This document shows, piece after piece, positions 32,082 to 41,837 of a stretch of DNA of 64,000 bases. The position numbers and the translations under genes are program-made. Source of the DNA: Sulfurimonas sp. (lineage in GTDB: Bacteria; Campylobacterota; Campylobacteria; Campylobacterales; Sulfurimonadaceae); the NCBI RefSeq assembly GCF_041583195.1, contig NZ_JBFHGL010000001.1, positions 282,072 through 346,071 on the forward strand, given 5' to 3'. The notes under the pieces are model-generated. The model searched no databases and had not been told where the DNA came from. It was given only the letters and a program-made list of their open reading frames with translations. Positions within the stretch are counted from its first letter, which is position 1. Each line of letters begins with the position of its first letter.

Positions 32082-33083
32082 TTAACTAGATTGTTTTTCA
32101 TTTAAAGCAGCTATACGACTAATTATGTGTTCATTAACACCTGTCTCAGTATAGTTAATAGCTTGAAAGATTGCATTTTTTATAGCTTTTGGACCACTTT
32201 TTCCATGGCTAACGATTGCACAACCTTTAATTCCGATAAGTGGTGCTCCACCTACCTCTTCATAATCGATCTGCTTTTTAAGAAGTTTAAAAACTTTTCT
32301 CATTAGAAGTGCGCCGGTGATCGATATTGGAGATTTACGAATGTATTCTTTTATAAGTCCACTAACAGTTGAAGCTACACCCTCACTAGATTTCAGTACA
32401 AGATTTCCAACAAATCCATCACATACGATAACGTCTGTAGAAGCGTTGAATATGTCTCCACCCTCTACGTTACCTTTAAAACCTTTATATCCTTGAAGAA
32501 TTTTAAAAGTAGCTTTTGTAACTTCATTTCCTTTAGAGTCTTCTTCACCGTTTGCAAGTAAACCAATACTAGGTGTGTCTATTTTAAATAGATCTTCTGC
32601 ATAACATCCACCCATAATTGCAAATTGTGCTAAGTGTTCAGGTTTTGAATCAACATTTGCACCAACATCCATTAGAATAGATCTTCTTTTTGATTTAGTC
32701 GGCATCAAGGATGCTAATGCTGGACGTAGTACACCAGTAAGACGACCAAGTCTAAGCGTAGCTAGTGTCATTGTTGCACCGCTGTGACCAGCTGAAACTA
32801 CACCATCAGCCTCACCGTTTCTTACAAGTTCCATAGCAACGTAGATAGTACTCTCTTTACGTTTTACTGCATCTGTAGCAGCATCACTCATAGATATTAC
32901 ATCATCTGTATCTACTATAGAAATCTTATCTCTATAACTTCTTGGTAACAGAGGTAAAATTTCGTCTTTTTTACCCACAAGAATTGGTATAAATCTTTTT
33001 TGTTTTAGTGCTTGCACACAACCTTTAACAATTGGTTCAGGACCGAAGTCCCCACCCATTGCATCAATAGCAATTTTTACCAT
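32082..33083 (-). CDS. plsX: Phosphate acyltransferase PlsX
   Basis: A 333-aa enzyme making acyl-phosphate from acyl-ACP for phospholipid synthesis. The N-terminus KIAIDAMGGDFGPEPIVKG is the hallmark of PlsX, followed by SAGHSGATM, ILMDVGANVDSKPEHL and GFVGNLVLKSSEG. The gene starts 3 bp after rpmF and is followed closely by fabH, the universal arrangement. Confidence 0.97.
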   Translation of the reverse strand: MVKIAIDAMGGDFGPEPIVKGCVQALKQKRFIPILVGKKDEILPLLPRSYRDKISIVDTDDVISMSDAATDAVKRKESTIYVAMELVRNGEADGVVSAGHSGATMTLATLRLGRLTGVLRPALASLMPTKSKRRSILMDVGANVDSKPEHLAQFAIMGGCYAEDLFKIDTPSIGLLANGEEDSKGNEVTKATFKILQGYKGFKGNVEGGDIFNASTDVIVCDGFVGNLVLKSSEGVASTVSGLIKEYIRKSPISITGALLMRKVFKLLKKQIDYEEVGGAPLIGIKGCAIVSHGKSGPKAIKNAIFQAINYTETGVNEHIISRIAALNEKQSS

Positions 33084-33086
33084 TGA

Positions 33087-33236
33087 TTATTTATACTCAC
33101 CAGTAGTTGGATTGATATGGTGTGGTAACTTGTAAGTTCCATCTTTATCTTTTACCGGACGAGCTAGTTTGATTTTATAGTGAGTTCTTCTTTTCGCTGA
33201 ACGTGAATGAGATACTCTTCTCTTAGGTACTGCCAT
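33087..33236 (-). CDS. rpmF: 50S ribosomal protein L32
   Basis: A 49-aa protein ([20 protein letters not shown]...), with the conserved MAVPKR-x-x-S start and Arg/Lys-rich body. The four Cys of the zinc form are absent, as in other Campylobacterota L32. It lies between yceD and plsX and is too short for ordinary gene calling. Confidence 0.95.
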   Translation of the reverse strand: MAVPKRRVSHSRSAKRRTHYKIKLARPVKDKDGTYKLPHHINPTTGEYK

Positions 33237-33258
33237 CTTTTTTTCCTTTTATTTAATT

Positions 33259-33609
33259 TTATTTACACTTTTCACAAGTGTTATAATCGCTTTTGATAAG
33301 TTCTAACTCTGAAGCTAAAATTTCATCTAGATCAGCTTCACCATCCATCGCTTCCACGACATCGATCAAGCTTTCGTTTGAGCTTTCATATAATCCGTTT
33401 GATACGAAAAAGTCAACTTTTTCGTTAACATTCATCTCATACTCTTCAGCACAAATATCACAAATTACGGGTAGAGAACCCTTTATTTCAGCATTTAGGC
33501 GAAATAATTTATCGCTATCATACTGTATAAAACCTTTAAAAGTTATTTTATCAGACTTTATTTCAAAGTCTGATGGAGTTTTTGAAACTTTTATTAGTTT
33601 GATTTTCAT
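33259..33609 (-). CDS. YceD/DUF177 protein
   Basis: A 116-aa DUF177 protein. It has the central CDICAEEY pattern in ICDICAEEYEMNVNEKVDFFV, the acidic stretch LDEILASELEL and a terminal CEKCK, so four Cys may bind zinc. It precedes rpmF, as in most bacteria. Family members are linked to 23S rRNA accumulation and ribosome assembly. Confidence 0.93.
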   Translation of the reverse strand: MKIKLIKVSKTPSDFEIKSDKITFKGFIQYDSDKLFRLNAEIKGSLPVICDICAEEYEMNVNEKVDFFVSNGLYESSNESLIDVVEAMDGEADLDEILASELELIKSDYNTCEKCK

Positions 33610-33617
33610 AAATTAGA

Positions 33618-34031
33618 TTATGAAATTTCTCTCGCTGAGAAGAAAAATGCAATCTCAACTGCAGCATTTTCAACTGAATCACTTCCATGAACTGCATTTG
33701 CATCGATATTTTCAGCAAAATCAGCACGGATAGTTCCAGCTTCAGCTTCTTTAGGATTAGTAGCTCCCATTAACTCACGGTTTTTAGCCATTGCATTTTC
33801 ACCTTCAAGTACTGAAACTACAACTGGACCAGAGATCATGAAGTCAACTAAGTCGTTAAAGAAAGGTCTTTCAGCATGGATTGCGTAAAAAGCTTCAGCA
33901 TCTGAACGAGTTAACTGAATTTTTTTTGTTGCTGCAATTTTAAGTCCATTACTCTCAAAACGGTCTAATATTTTACCAATAACACCCTTTGCAACGGCAT
34001 CTGGTTTAATAATTGATAGTGTACGTTCCAT
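33618..34031 (-). CDS. ndk: Nucleoside diphosphate kinase
   Basis: A 137-aa enzyme that equalises NTP pools. The ATG at 34029-34031 with AGGAG upstream is chosen; a TTG codon precedes it in frame. [13 protein letters not shown] opens the protein and the phospho-His lies in [12 protein letters not shown]. It is the first gene upstream of the yceD operon, with an 8-bp gap. Confidence 0.97.
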   Translation of the reverse strand: MERTLSIIKPDAVAKGVIGKILDRFESNGLKIAATKKIQLTRSDAEAFYAIHAERPFFNDLVDFMISGPVVVSVLEGENAMAKNRELMGATNPKEAEAGTIRADFAENIDANAVHGSDSVENAAVEIAFFFSAREIS

Positions 34032-34119
34032 CAAAACTCCTAATTAATTTTAAAAATAGGATGGAATTATACCGAAATTTTTGTATTTTTTTGATTAAAT
34101 TTAGAAATTTTTCCAAGCA

Positions 34120-34142
34120 GGATGCTTGGAAATTGAAGTTTT
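34120..34142 (-). terminator. Ferredoxin gene terminator
   Basis: TTTCCAAGCA-TCC-TGCTTGGAAA on the minus strand gives a 10-bp stem followed by AATTTCTAAATTT. It lies 17 bp after the ferredoxin stop. Confidence 0.7.
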
Positions 34143-34159
34143 AGTAATAATTTTACTAC

Positions 34160-34444
34160 TTATTCTACAATAGGTTCTTTGTTAGAACGTTGCTCATCTG
34201 TAATATCATCACGGTGTGCTGGTGAATCACCGATTGCATCCCATGTAATACATCCTTCAGTAGGACATGCAGTAGCACATGCAGGCTCATCGTGATGATC
34301 TACACATTCTACACATTTATCACCGTAAACGTAATAAATCTCTTCACCTGTCGGATTATCATCCTCATCAACGATTGCTTCTACTGGACACTCGTCAATA
34401 CAAGCACCACAGTTAATACATGTATCATTAATATATACTGCCAT
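34160..34444 (-). CDS. 2[4Fe-4S] ferredoxin
   Basis: A 94-aa iron-sulphur protein. The ATG at 34442-34444 is chosen because GGAG lies 7 nt upstream; a longer frame begins four codons earlier. Motifs are CINCGACIDECP for the first cluster and CVECVDHHDEPACATACP for the second, the latter with the insert typical of the Allochromatium-type ferredoxins in Campylobacterota. It carries electrons for pyruvate or 2-oxoglutarate oxidoreductases. Monocistronic, with a terminator after the gene. Confidence 0.95.
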   Translation of the reverse strand: MAVYINDTCINCGACIDECPVEAIVDEDDNPTGEEIYYVYGDKCVECVDHHDEPACATACPTEGCITWDAIGDSPAHRDDITDEQRSNKEPIVE

Positions 34445-34528
34445 AATTTTCTCCATTAAATAATTTCAAAAGCAAGTTTATCACATATTTTTTAAAGATA
34501 GCTAAAATAATTAGTTTTAAATGAAGAA

Positions 34529-34547
34529 ATCCCCCTGAGTGGGGGAT
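34529..34547 (-). terminator. metK terminator
   Basis: ATCCCCC-ACTCA-GGGGGAT on the minus strand is a strong 7-bp GC stem followed by TTCTTCATTTAAAAC. It lies about 17 bp after the metK stop. Confidence 0.75.
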
Positions 34548-34563
34548 ATGATAATGATTATTA

Positions 34564-35718
34564 TTAAAGATTTAAAAAGTTTTTAATCTCTTCAACTTTA
34601 TTTGTTTGTTCCCAAGGGAATTCTTCACGTCCAAAATGCCCGTAAGCTGCAGTTTTTCTATAGATAGGACGAAGAAGATCAAGTGAATCTATAATACCTT
34701 TTGGTGAAAGATCAAATAACTCTTTTACACACTCTTCAATTTTAGATTCATCTACTTTTGCAGTCCCTTGAGTATCAACCATAATAGATACAGGTTTAAC
34801 TACTCCAATTGCATAAGCTACTTGAAGTGTTGCTTTATCACAAGCACCTGAGGCTACCAAGTTTTTAGCAACCCATCTAGCTGCATAAGCGGCACTTCTA
34901 TCAACTTTAGTTGGATCTTTTCCTGAGAATGCTCCACCGCCGTGAGGACAACTTCCACCATAAGTATCAACTATAATCTTACGTCCAGTTAAACCGGCAT
35001 CACCTTGTGGTCCACCGATTACAAATTTTCCTGTCGGGTTGATATGGTACACTGTATTATCATGCATCATATCTGCAGGGATTACGTGTTTAATAACCTC
35101 TTCAATCACATCTTTGTGGATCTGCTCTTGGCTAGTCTCTGGTGAATGTTGAGTAGATATTACAACAGTTTCAACTGAAACAGGATTTCCATCAACATAT
35201 TTCACAGAGATTTGAGCTTTACCATCTGGGCGAAGATAAGGAACTATTCCTTCTTTTCTAACTTCAGCTAGTCTTTGTGTTAAACGGTGTGCCAAATAAA
35301 TTGGAAGCGGCATAAGTACATCTGTTTCACGACAAGCATAACCAAACATAAGTCCTTGGTCACCTGCGCCGATCTCACCACTCTCTTGGTCAACACCTTG
35401 ATTAATATCAGGTGACTGCTCACCGATACCATTTAATACAGCTGCAGATCTATGGTCAAATCCATAGGTAGCATCTGTATAGCCTATCTCCTGAACAACT
35501 TCTCTTGCAATCTCTTGCATCGGCGCATATGCCGTTGTCTTCAGTTCGCCTGCTATTACACAAAAACCATTAGATACCAGAGTCTCACAAGCTACTCTGG
35601 CATTTTTATCATTTTCAATAATATAATCCAAAATTGCATCACTGATTTGATCAGCCATCTTATCAGGATGCCCTTCTGTTACAGACTCTGAAGTAAATAT
35701 GTACTCTTTTTGTGACAT
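34564..35718 (-). CDS. metK: S-adenosylmethionine synthetase
   Basis: A 384-aa enzyme that makes SAM from methionine and ATP. The signatures [28 protein letters not shown] and [16 protein letters not shown] are intact. The upstream 80 bp hold an inverted repeat (35751-35765) and a likely -10 (TATAAAAT, about 35735-35742), so it may have a promoter besides read-through from galU. Confidence 0.97.
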   Translation of the reverse strand: MSQKEYIFTSESVTEGHPDKMADQISDAILDYIIENDKNARVACETLVSNGFCVIAGELKTTAYAPMQEIAREVVQEIGYTDATYGFDHRSAAVLNGIGEQSPDINQGVDQESGEIGAGDQGLMFGYACRETDVLMPLPIYLAHRLTQRLAEVRKEGIVPYLRPDGKAQISVKYVDGNPVSVETVVISTQHSPETSQEQIHKDVIEEVIKHVIPADMMHDNTVYHINPTGKFVIGGPQGDAGLTGRKIIVDTYGGSCPHGGGAFSGKDPTKVDRSAAYAARWVAKNLVASGACDKATLQVAYAIGVVKPVSIMVDTQGTAKVDESKIEECVKELFDLSPKGIIDSLDLLRPIYRKTAAYGHFGREEFPWEQTNKVEEIKNFLNL

Positions 35719-35750
35719 TTTTAACTCCCGTCATCGATTTTATATTGAAG

Positions 35751-35765
35751 TATGGCTAAGCCATA
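35751..35765. promoter_or_regulatory. Inverted repeat upstream of metK
   Basis: TATGGCT-A-AGCCATA is a perfect 7-bp inverted repeat around one base, between galU and metK. It is flanked by CGATTT and AAATCG, which can extend the dyad with an internal loop. It may be an operator or the end of the galU message. It does not match SAM riboswitch cores. Confidence 0.35.
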
Positions 35766-35799
35766 AATCGAGCGAAGTATATCACACTATGTATTAATT

Positions 35800-36636
35800 T
35801 TAATCTAATTGATTTTTCTCTAATTCATAAAAATAATTTGTTGCTTCAACAAACCCTTCTACACTTCCACAGTCAAATCTTTTACCTTTAAATTTGTATG
35901 CTATAACCATACCTTTTTTAGCTTGTTCACACAGTGCATCCGTAATTTGTAATTCACCGTTTTTTCCAGGTTTTGTATTTTTGATCATCTCAAATATATC
36001 AGGAGTTAATATATATCGACCAATTACTGCTTGGTTAGTAGGTGCTTTATCATTATCTGGTTTTTCAATCATGTTTGATACCATGAATATACCGTCTTCG
36101 ATCTCGTTACCTTCTATTACACCGTATTTATGGATCTCTTCATTTGGTACTTCCATAGTAGCTATAACACAACACTTATATTTGTTATACACATCTACCA
36201 TTTGCTTCAATATACCATCACCATTAGGATTTACACACAAATCATCTGCAAGAATTACTGCAAAAGGATTATTAAATCCAACAAGTACATTTCCTTTATA
36301 TATAGCATCTCCAAGACCTTTCATCTCATTTTGTCTTGTATATGTAAATGTACATTTATCAATAATTTCCCTTATACCATCAAGCATCTTCTCTTTTGAT
36401 GAACCTTGTATCTGATGTTCTAACTCATAAGAGATATCAAAGTGATCTGTTATGGCACGCTTACCACGACCTGTAATAACAGCCATAACTTCACATCCTG
36501 CTTCCATAGCCTCTTCAACACCATATTGAATTAACGGCTTAGTAAGTATCGGTAACATCTCCTTTGGCATAGCCTTAGTTGCAGGTAAAAACCTTGTACC
36601 GTACCCAGCAGCTGGGAATAAACATTTTCTTATCAT
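35800..36636 (-). CDS. galU: UTP-glucose-1-phosphate uridylyltransferase
   Basis: A 278-aa enzyme making UDP-glucose. The nucleotide-binding start FPAAGYGTRFLPATKAMPKE and the catalytic EKPD and GKNGELQITDAL blocks are typical. It is the last gene of the glucosylglycerate-type operon, 12 bp after the GH13 gene, and can supply the UDP-glucose used by the upstream glycosyltransferase. Confidence 0.95.
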   Translation of the reverse strand: MIRKCLFPAAGYGTRFLPATKAMPKEMLPILTKPLIQYGVEEAMEAGCEVMAVITGRGKRAITDHFDISYELEHQIQGSSKEKMLDGIREIIDKCTFTYTRQNEMKGLGDAIYKGNVLVGFNNPFAVILADDLCVNPNGDGILKQMVDVYNKYKCCVIATMEVPNEEIHKYGVIEGNEIEDGIFMVSNMIEKPDNDKAPTNQAVIGRYILTPDIFEMIKNTKPGKNGELQITDALCEQAKKGMVIAYKFKGKRFDCGSVEGFVEATNYFYELEKNQLD

Positions 36637-36648
36637 TATTTTCTCCTT

Positions 36649-38358
36649 CTAATATTTTAACCACATAACTTGGTATCTCTCTAAAACAACTTTATCACCA
36701 GGCTCTAAAGTTTGGATGGACAACAGATCACTTAGAGGTTTAGTACATTTTTTTGGCAATTCAAATTCAACAACATCATCAGAAAAATTATGAAGTGCCA
36801 AAATAGACTCTGTTTTGTCTAAAGAGTGCTGTAAAATAGAGAATACGCTTTTGTGCAGATCCAAAAACTCAAACTCCCCAAAAGGGTTAAAAGATTTCTC
36901 ATCCGTTCTTATCGATATCAATTTTTTATATGATGAAAAGATCATATTCTCTATAGTACCATCGCGATTTAATTTATCCTCTAAGGAACTATAGTTAAAT
37001 TTTTCACGATTTATACTTCTATTAATTCCTGTAAACTCAACACCCTCGTGATAGTTTTTAGAACCTACTAGAGAGTGAAAATATACACCGGCTACACCAG
37101 GCATTGACAGGGTGACAGCTTGAGTTACCATCATCCTTTTTGTTCTTAGTGCATCAGGATCATCAGGGTGGGAAAGTATATCAATGTAAGAACAGTTAAG
37201 CTCATAAGGTTTATGACCCTCTTCTGTACCTCTATATGACACTAAACCTCCGTGTTCCTCTGTTTTTTTAACCAAAAACTCTATCTCTTTATCATCTAAT
37301 ATATCGCTGACTGGTCTGACTCCTACACCATCGTGCGAAGCAGTAAAATTAAAAAAACAAACCTTGTCATTTGGCAATTCTAAAGTTTGTGCCCAGCTTG
37401 TAAGCTTAGAAGTATCTCCAGTAAGTATAGAGTGAACCAATAGTGGAGGCATAGCAAAATTATAAACCATTTGAGCTTCATCTTCCCCAGTACCGAAATA
37501 AGATATATTCTCACTATGTGGTACATTTGTCTCTGTAATAATTATAACTTCAGGGGCAACCTGGTGAAGGACATCGCGCATTAATTGAATCAACTCATGA
37601 GTTTGTTCTAGATGAACACACTCTGTTCCAATCTCTTTCCAAATAAACGCAATAGCATCAAAGCGGATAAGAGTAGCACCTTTTTGTATATAGTAAAAAA
37701 GCGCATCTAAAACAGCTAGTAATACCTTATAAGAAGCGTAATTAAGATCTACCTGATCTTTTGAAAAAGTTGTCCAAATATTATGAACCTTCCCGTCTAC
37801 ATCTGTAAATTCAGATAAAAGTTCTGAGGTACGAGGCCTTACAACTTTACTGAGATCTGTTGATGGATCCAAATCTATAAAATACTCTTTATAGTCTTCA
37901 TCTCTATTAAGATAAGCTTTGAACCATTTAGAATACTGCGACATATGGTTAATCACTCCATCTACCATAAGTCTGTAATCACTACTTATGTCCTCTATCT
38001 CTTTCCATGAACCTAGTTTTGGATCAACCTCACTATAGTCAATTACGGAAAAACCATCATCTGAAGAGTATGGATAAAACGGCAAAATATGTACAGAGTT
38101 AAGCACACCTTTTAGATGTTTATCTAAAAAGCGTTTTAATGTTTCAAGCGGAGATTCCTCCGGGCACTGAACTTGATCTCCGTATGTGATCAGTATAGTG
38201 TCTTTATGGCTCATGGTATATGGTTTAGATACTATTAAATCTTTATATTTTTCTATAAGTTCATCTATAAGTAATGATGCTTTTTTTGCATCTTCTTCAC
38301 CATATAGAAATTTCAAACTATCATCAATAGTTTCTATCTCATGTTCGTCAACCGACAT
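36649..38358 (-). CDS. GH13 glycoside phosphorylase, probable glucosylglycerate phosphorylase
   Basis: A 569-aa GH13_18-type enzyme of the sucrose phosphorylase clan. The nucleophile is Asp234 (RFDAIAFIWKEIGTEC), the acid/base Glu276 (IIITETNVPH) and the third acid Asp343 (TASHDGVGVRP). The stretch WKEIGTECVHLEQTHEL matches the glucosylglycerate phosphorylase subgroup better than sucrose phosphorylases. The reaction expected is glucosylglycerate + Pi to glucose-1-phosphate + glycerate. Neighbouring genes (synthase, phosphatase, glycerate kinase, galU) fit that substrate. The start overlaps the upstream stop as TAATG. Confidence 0.78.
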   Translation of the reverse strand: MSVDEHEIETIDDSLKFLYGEEDAKKASLLIDELIEKYKDLIVSKPYTMSHKDTILITYGDQVQCPEESPLETLKRFLDKHLKGVLNSVHILPFYPYSSDDGFSVIDYSEVDPKLGSWKEIEDISSDYRLMVDGVINHMSQYSKWFKAYLNRDEDYKEYFIDLDPSTDLSKVVRPRTSELLSEFTDVDGKVHNIWTTFSKDQVDLNYASYKVLLAVLDALFYYIQKGATLIRFDAIAFIWKEIGTECVHLEQTHELIQLMRDVLHQVAPEVIIITETNVPHSENISYFGTGEDEAQMVYNFAMPPLLVHSILTGDTSKLTSWAQTLELPNDKVCFFNFTASHDGVGVRPVSDILDDKEIEFLVKKTEEHGGLVSYRGTEEGHKPYELNCSYIDILSHPDDPDALRTKRMMVTQAVTLSMPGVAGVYFHSLVGSKNYHEGVEFTGINRSINREKFNYSSLEDKLNRDGTIENMIFSSYKKLISIRTDEKSFNPFGEFEFLDLHKSVFSILQHSLDKTESILALHNFSDDVVEFELPKKCTKPLSDLLSIQTLEPGDKVVLERYQVMWLKY

Positions 38359-39575
38359 TAACTCTCCATATTATCAGCTTTTACCGCTTCATAAAATTTA
38401 TCTGAAAATTTTGGTAAAACCGATCTTACAGTGATCCAAGGTGACATTGGAGGTATACCCATAGGATCTTTATAAAACTCATTCGCAGCTTCTTTGATAG
38501 CATCTTGGAATGCTTCAACCGCTAGTATTTCAGATTGTCTATTATACTCTAATCCGTTTAACTTACTCAGTGCATTAAACTTTGAAATCTCAAATCTCGA
38601 CTCTTGGTAATAAGATGAAAGAAGAGTTTGAAACGATGCTTTTGAGAAGATCACACCTTCTTGAGAAAGAATTCTAAAAAGTGTTTTGGCAATATCATTT
38701 GCCATTTTATACACACCACCACCATCATCTTTTGAACCAAGTTCCTGGTGTTTGTGCTCATATGTCTCCATAATCTCAGTCTGACATATACGCTTATTTG
38801 ATGTATTTTTATAAACTTCTGAAAGGGTTGATACTTCTAATCCCCATGTTGGAGATATACCAATACCACGACCAAGTGATCTTATAAATGAAAACTCGCC
38901 AGAAAGTGCATAACGAAAACTCTCCATATAATCCAAATATCTGTTTTTACCAAAAGTGATCTCTAAAGATTTAATAAGAGGTGTGTAAAACAACCTTGTA
39001 ACACGACCATGAAGTTTACTTGTTACACGAGAATAATACCCCTTGTTAAACTCAAAATCAAGTCCTGGGTGCACTATGGGATAAAACAGTTTTGCAACTA
39101 TATCTCTTTTATAATTTACAATATCACAATCATGCAGAGCGAACGCATAGTTATCTTGTTCGGTCAAGCCATAACCTATCATAGTCCAAACATTTCTACC
39201 TTTTCCAGGTGTATCAAGTCCGGGAAAGTGTTCATCAGTAAGTTCTTTATAGATCTCTTTAATTCTAGGTCCGTCATTCCAAAGTACGTCTACTTTACAG
39301 TTTAATACGCTCATTCTTTTTTTAACATCTTCAAACTGCTCTTTAGTAGCACGATCCAACCCAAGGATAATTTTATGCAGATACTTTACATCTTTTAGCT
39401 CATTTATAATCGTCTCCATTGCAGGTGTCTCAAACTCTGAATACAGTGCAGGTAAAAGAAGTACCATATTTCTTCTTTTTGCAAATTCCTCAAGTTCTAC
39501 TTCCATATCCTCTAACGATCTACCACCAACGTTTTGAAGAGTTGTTATAACTCCGTTTTGAAAAAAATCAGCCAT
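38358..39575 (-). CDS. Glucosyl-3-phosphoglycerate synthase-like glycosyltransferase
   Basis: A 405-aa GT81-type transferase. The ATG at 39573-39575 has AAGGAG upstream; a TTG precedes it. LLPALYSEFETPAMETIINEL is the UDP-sugar-binding start, FALHDCDIVNYKRDI contains the DxD metal motif, and LSGEFSFIRSLGRGIGI and TWGLEVSTLSEVY are the conserved acceptor-side blocks of glucosyl-/mannosyl-3-phosphoglycerate synthases. It should transfer glucose from UDP-glucose to 3-phosphoglycerate. The galU partner in the same operon supports UDP-glucose as donor. Confidence 0.78.
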   Translation of the reverse strand: MADFFQNGVITTLQNVGGRSLEDMEVELEEFAKRRNMVLLLPALYSEFETPAMETIINELKDVKYLHKIILGLDRATKEQFEDVKKRMSVLNCKVDVLWNDGPRIKEIYKELTDEHFPGLDTPGKGRNVWTMIGYGLTEQDNYAFALHDCDIVNYKRDIVAKLFYPIVHPGLDFEFNKGYYSRVTSKLHGRVTRLFYTPLIKSLEITFGKNRYLDYMESFRYALSGEFSFIRSLGRGIGISPTWGLEVSTLSEVYKNTSNKRICQTEIMETYEHKHQELGSKDDGGGVYKMANDIAKTLFRILSQEGVIFSKASFQTLLSSYYQESRFEISKFNALSKLNGLEYNRQSEILAVEAFQDAIKEAANEFYKDPMGIPPMSPWITVRSVLPKFSDKFYEAVKADNMES

Positions 39576-40848
39576 CAATATCTCCTTTTAAAATTATTGC
39601 CAAGTCTATTACGTTTGTACCGGTTGGTCCTGTTACAATCAGATCACCGGTTTGCTTAAAAAAATTGTAACTATCAAAGTTTTGAATATATTTATCTATA
39701 TCTAACTTTGAATAATCACACTTTGCATCTACAACTGCACCTGCAGCATCAGAATTTCCATCAACCCCATCTGTAGATGCGGATAAAAAAGTATAATCAA
39801 GTCCATATTCTTTTAATTTTTTCAACATCAAAAGCACTGCATGTTGATTTCGCCCGCCTTTTCCGTTACCATTTAGATCTACTGTGCACTCTCCACCGAG
39901 TATTATACACTCATGCTTTGACTCATGTGAGATCTTAAGTATCTTCTCAACCATCTGATTTACTTCACCATGCATCTGTTTTTTTACAAGTTCGACGCTT
40001 AAACCAAGCTCTTTTGCACACTCTTTTGCACTATGCTGCGCATGCATATTTGATGCAACAATATGGTGTGTAACTCTATTTAGAGGTGCTTTAGGCGTAT
40101 CCTCTATAACTCCATCTATGCCTTTTTTTATAATTATTTGTATAGATAAAGGCATCTTGTCAAAAAGATCTTTTTCTTCTAATATGCTTTTCACATCTTC
40201 AAAACTACTCTCATCTGCATATAAAGGAGCTGAGCCTATTGCATCTAATGGATTATCTATAACATCAGATGCAACCAAGACTACACCTTGTGCTAAACAT
40301 TTTTGTGCTAAGCGTCCACCTTTAACTGATGAGATATGCTTTCTTAACATATTTATGTATTGAATTTTTATATTGTTTGATAACATCAGCTTTGTTGCAT
40401 CTTGAAGCTCACTCAGATTTACCTCATCTAAAGGCAACTCTAAAAGTGCTGAAGAGCCTCCTGAAAGTAAATAGATATAGAGATCATCTTCACTACACTC
40501 TTGCATCATATCAATAAGTGCTTTTGTAGAATCTAACGTATTTTGATCAGGGATTGGGTGTGAACCTATTTTTACATCTATTTTTTTTAGTTCAAAGTTA
40601 TCATAGGGACTGATTACTCTACCTTTATATATTTTATTTTGAAGTAGTTTTTCTATCTCTTTAGCCATTGCATAAGAAGCTTTACCTGAACCAAATATAT
40701 AAAGTTTTTTATATTTTTTAAGATCGTAGTCTTGACCATTAATACTAAAGATATCCCCGTTAAGAGAGCAGCTCTGTTTCATAAAGTTTTGAGGAAGTAC
40801 TGACTCAAGTGCTGTTTCAAAAATTTTACGAGCTGTTTTAGCCGACAT
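39568..40848 (-). CDS. Glycerate 2-kinase (MOFRL/GckA-type)
   Basis: A 426-aa kinase starting at ATG 40846-40848, inside the end of the phosphatase gene (overlap 11 bp). It has IFGSGKASYAMAKEIEK, KIGSHPIPDQNTLDSTKAL, LLSGGSSALLELPL and the C-terminal MOFRL signature GGECTVDLNGNGKGGRNQ. It phosphorylates glycerate to 2-phosphoglycerate and so returns the glycerate released by the downstream phosphorylase to glycolysis. Confidence 0.85.
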   Translation of the reverse strand: MSAKTARKIFETALESVLPQNFMKQSCSLNGDIFSINGQDYDLKKYKKLYIFGSGKASYAMAKEIEKLLQNKIYKGRVISPYDNFELKKIDVKIGSHPIPDQNTLDSTKALIDMMQECSEDDLYIYLLSGGSSALLELPLDEVNLSELQDATKLMLSNNIKIQYINMLRKHISSVKGGRLAQKCLAQGVVLVASDVIDNPLDAIGSAPLYADESSFEDVKSILEEKDLFDKMPLSIQIIIKKGIDGVIEDTPKAPLNRVTHHIVASNMHAQHSAKECAKELGLSVELVKKQMHGEVNQMVEKILKISHESKHECIILGGECTVDLNGNGKGGRNQHAVLLMLKKLKEYGLDYTFLSASTDGVDGNSDAAGAVVDAKCDYSKLDIDKYIQNFDSYNFFKQTGDLIVTGPTGTNVIDLAIILKGDIDG

Positions 40849-41656
40849 CAAATATCTCCAGTAAAGCCTTATTCCAACCTTTTGGACCAGGGTATTCACT
40901 TTTTTGTATATTTTTACACTCTATACCGGTACATTCAATATCTGCATACTTTCCATTATGAAGCTGAATCAAAACTCCAACATCTGCAGCTTCAAGCATT
41001 GTAAAATCATTTGCACTATCACCCAAAGCAATCATTTTAAGCTCTTTATTTAGACGCTCTTCATATAAATATGTAAGATATTTCATTGCTTGAGCTTTAT
41101 CTTGTCCGTGTGAAATTAGATGATAAAACCTGCCGCCTTGAACTATATCAAGTCCTGCATTATTTGCAGATACTTTTATCTTGTGTATATCTACATCATC
41201 TCCTGCAATAAAAGGTTCTGTAAAGTCTCTTCTCATAGCATGAATAACACTGTCTTCATGAAGTCCTGTAAGTTCTGCAACCTCTTTTTTATCCATATCT
41301 CCAAAACCACGAATATTGTGCTCTTTTTGAAGTACTTTAAAAAAGAGTCTGACCTCTAGATAACTTTGAGCACGGCTTATTTGAATATGTCTGTTTTGGT
41401 GTGGCATAACACCTTTGGTTAAGATTGCATCAGGCGGAATATATATACCCGCACCATTTTCAACTATAAACGGGCACTCTATTCCAATCTCATCTTGAAG
41501 TTTTCTAACTTCGCTGAAAGTCTTACTTGTAACTATTATCAGAGGGATTGAATTGTTTTTTAAATAGCTAATCGCTTCTTTGGCATCATCAAAACTATAA
41601 TCATTATGGTTTAGTAATGTACCGTCTAAATCTGTAAATACTAAATACTCAAGCAT
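40838..41656 (-). CDS. HAD phosphatase, glucosyl/mannosyl-3-phosphoglycerate phosphatase-like
   Basis: A 272-aa HAD-IIB protein. The ATG at 41654-41656 has AAGG upstream; an earlier in-frame start adds 13 doubtful residues. Motifs are VFTDLDGTLLNHND (nucleophile and acid Asp), VTSKTFSEV, GGRFYHLISHGQDKAQA and ALGDSANDFTML. The block after the cap matches the MpgP/YedP group that hydrolyses glycosyl-3-phosphoglycerates. It is the first gene of the operon and provides the dephosphorylation step to the free glycoside. Confidence 0.8.
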   Translation of the reverse strand: MLEYLVFTDLDGTLLNHNDYSFDDAKEAISYLKNNSIPLIIVTSKTFSEVRKLQDEIGIECPFIVENGAGIYIPPDAILTKGVMPHQNRHIQISRAQSYLEVRLFFKVLQKEHNIRGFGDMDKKEVAELTGLHEDSVIHAMRRDFTEPFIAGDDVDIHKIKVSANNAGLDIVQGGRFYHLISHGQDKAQAMKYLTYLYEERLNKELKMIALGDSANDFTMLEAADVGVLIQLHNGKYADIECTGIECKNIQKSEYPGPKGWNKALLEIFDVG

Positions 41657-41837
41657 TAAAAACCTTTTTATGCAACAATAATAACCAAAAAACATTACAT
41701 ATATATAAAATAACTGTTTAATATATGTGCAGAAAGTCTAAAAGATAAAAATTTTCCTTAAGTATCCTTTTTAACTTGGAAATTTTTTGGAAATATTAAT
41801 TTAATTGCGATAAACTTACCGCACAAAAAATACAACA

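Noticed and set aside
34529..34547. GC-rich hairpin as a metal or SAM riboswitch of metK
   Set aside because: It lies after the metK stop, with a T-rich tail, so it is a terminator.
35751..35765. SAM riboswitch upstream of metK
   Set aside because: Only a short dyad is present; none of the SAM aptamer cores is seen.
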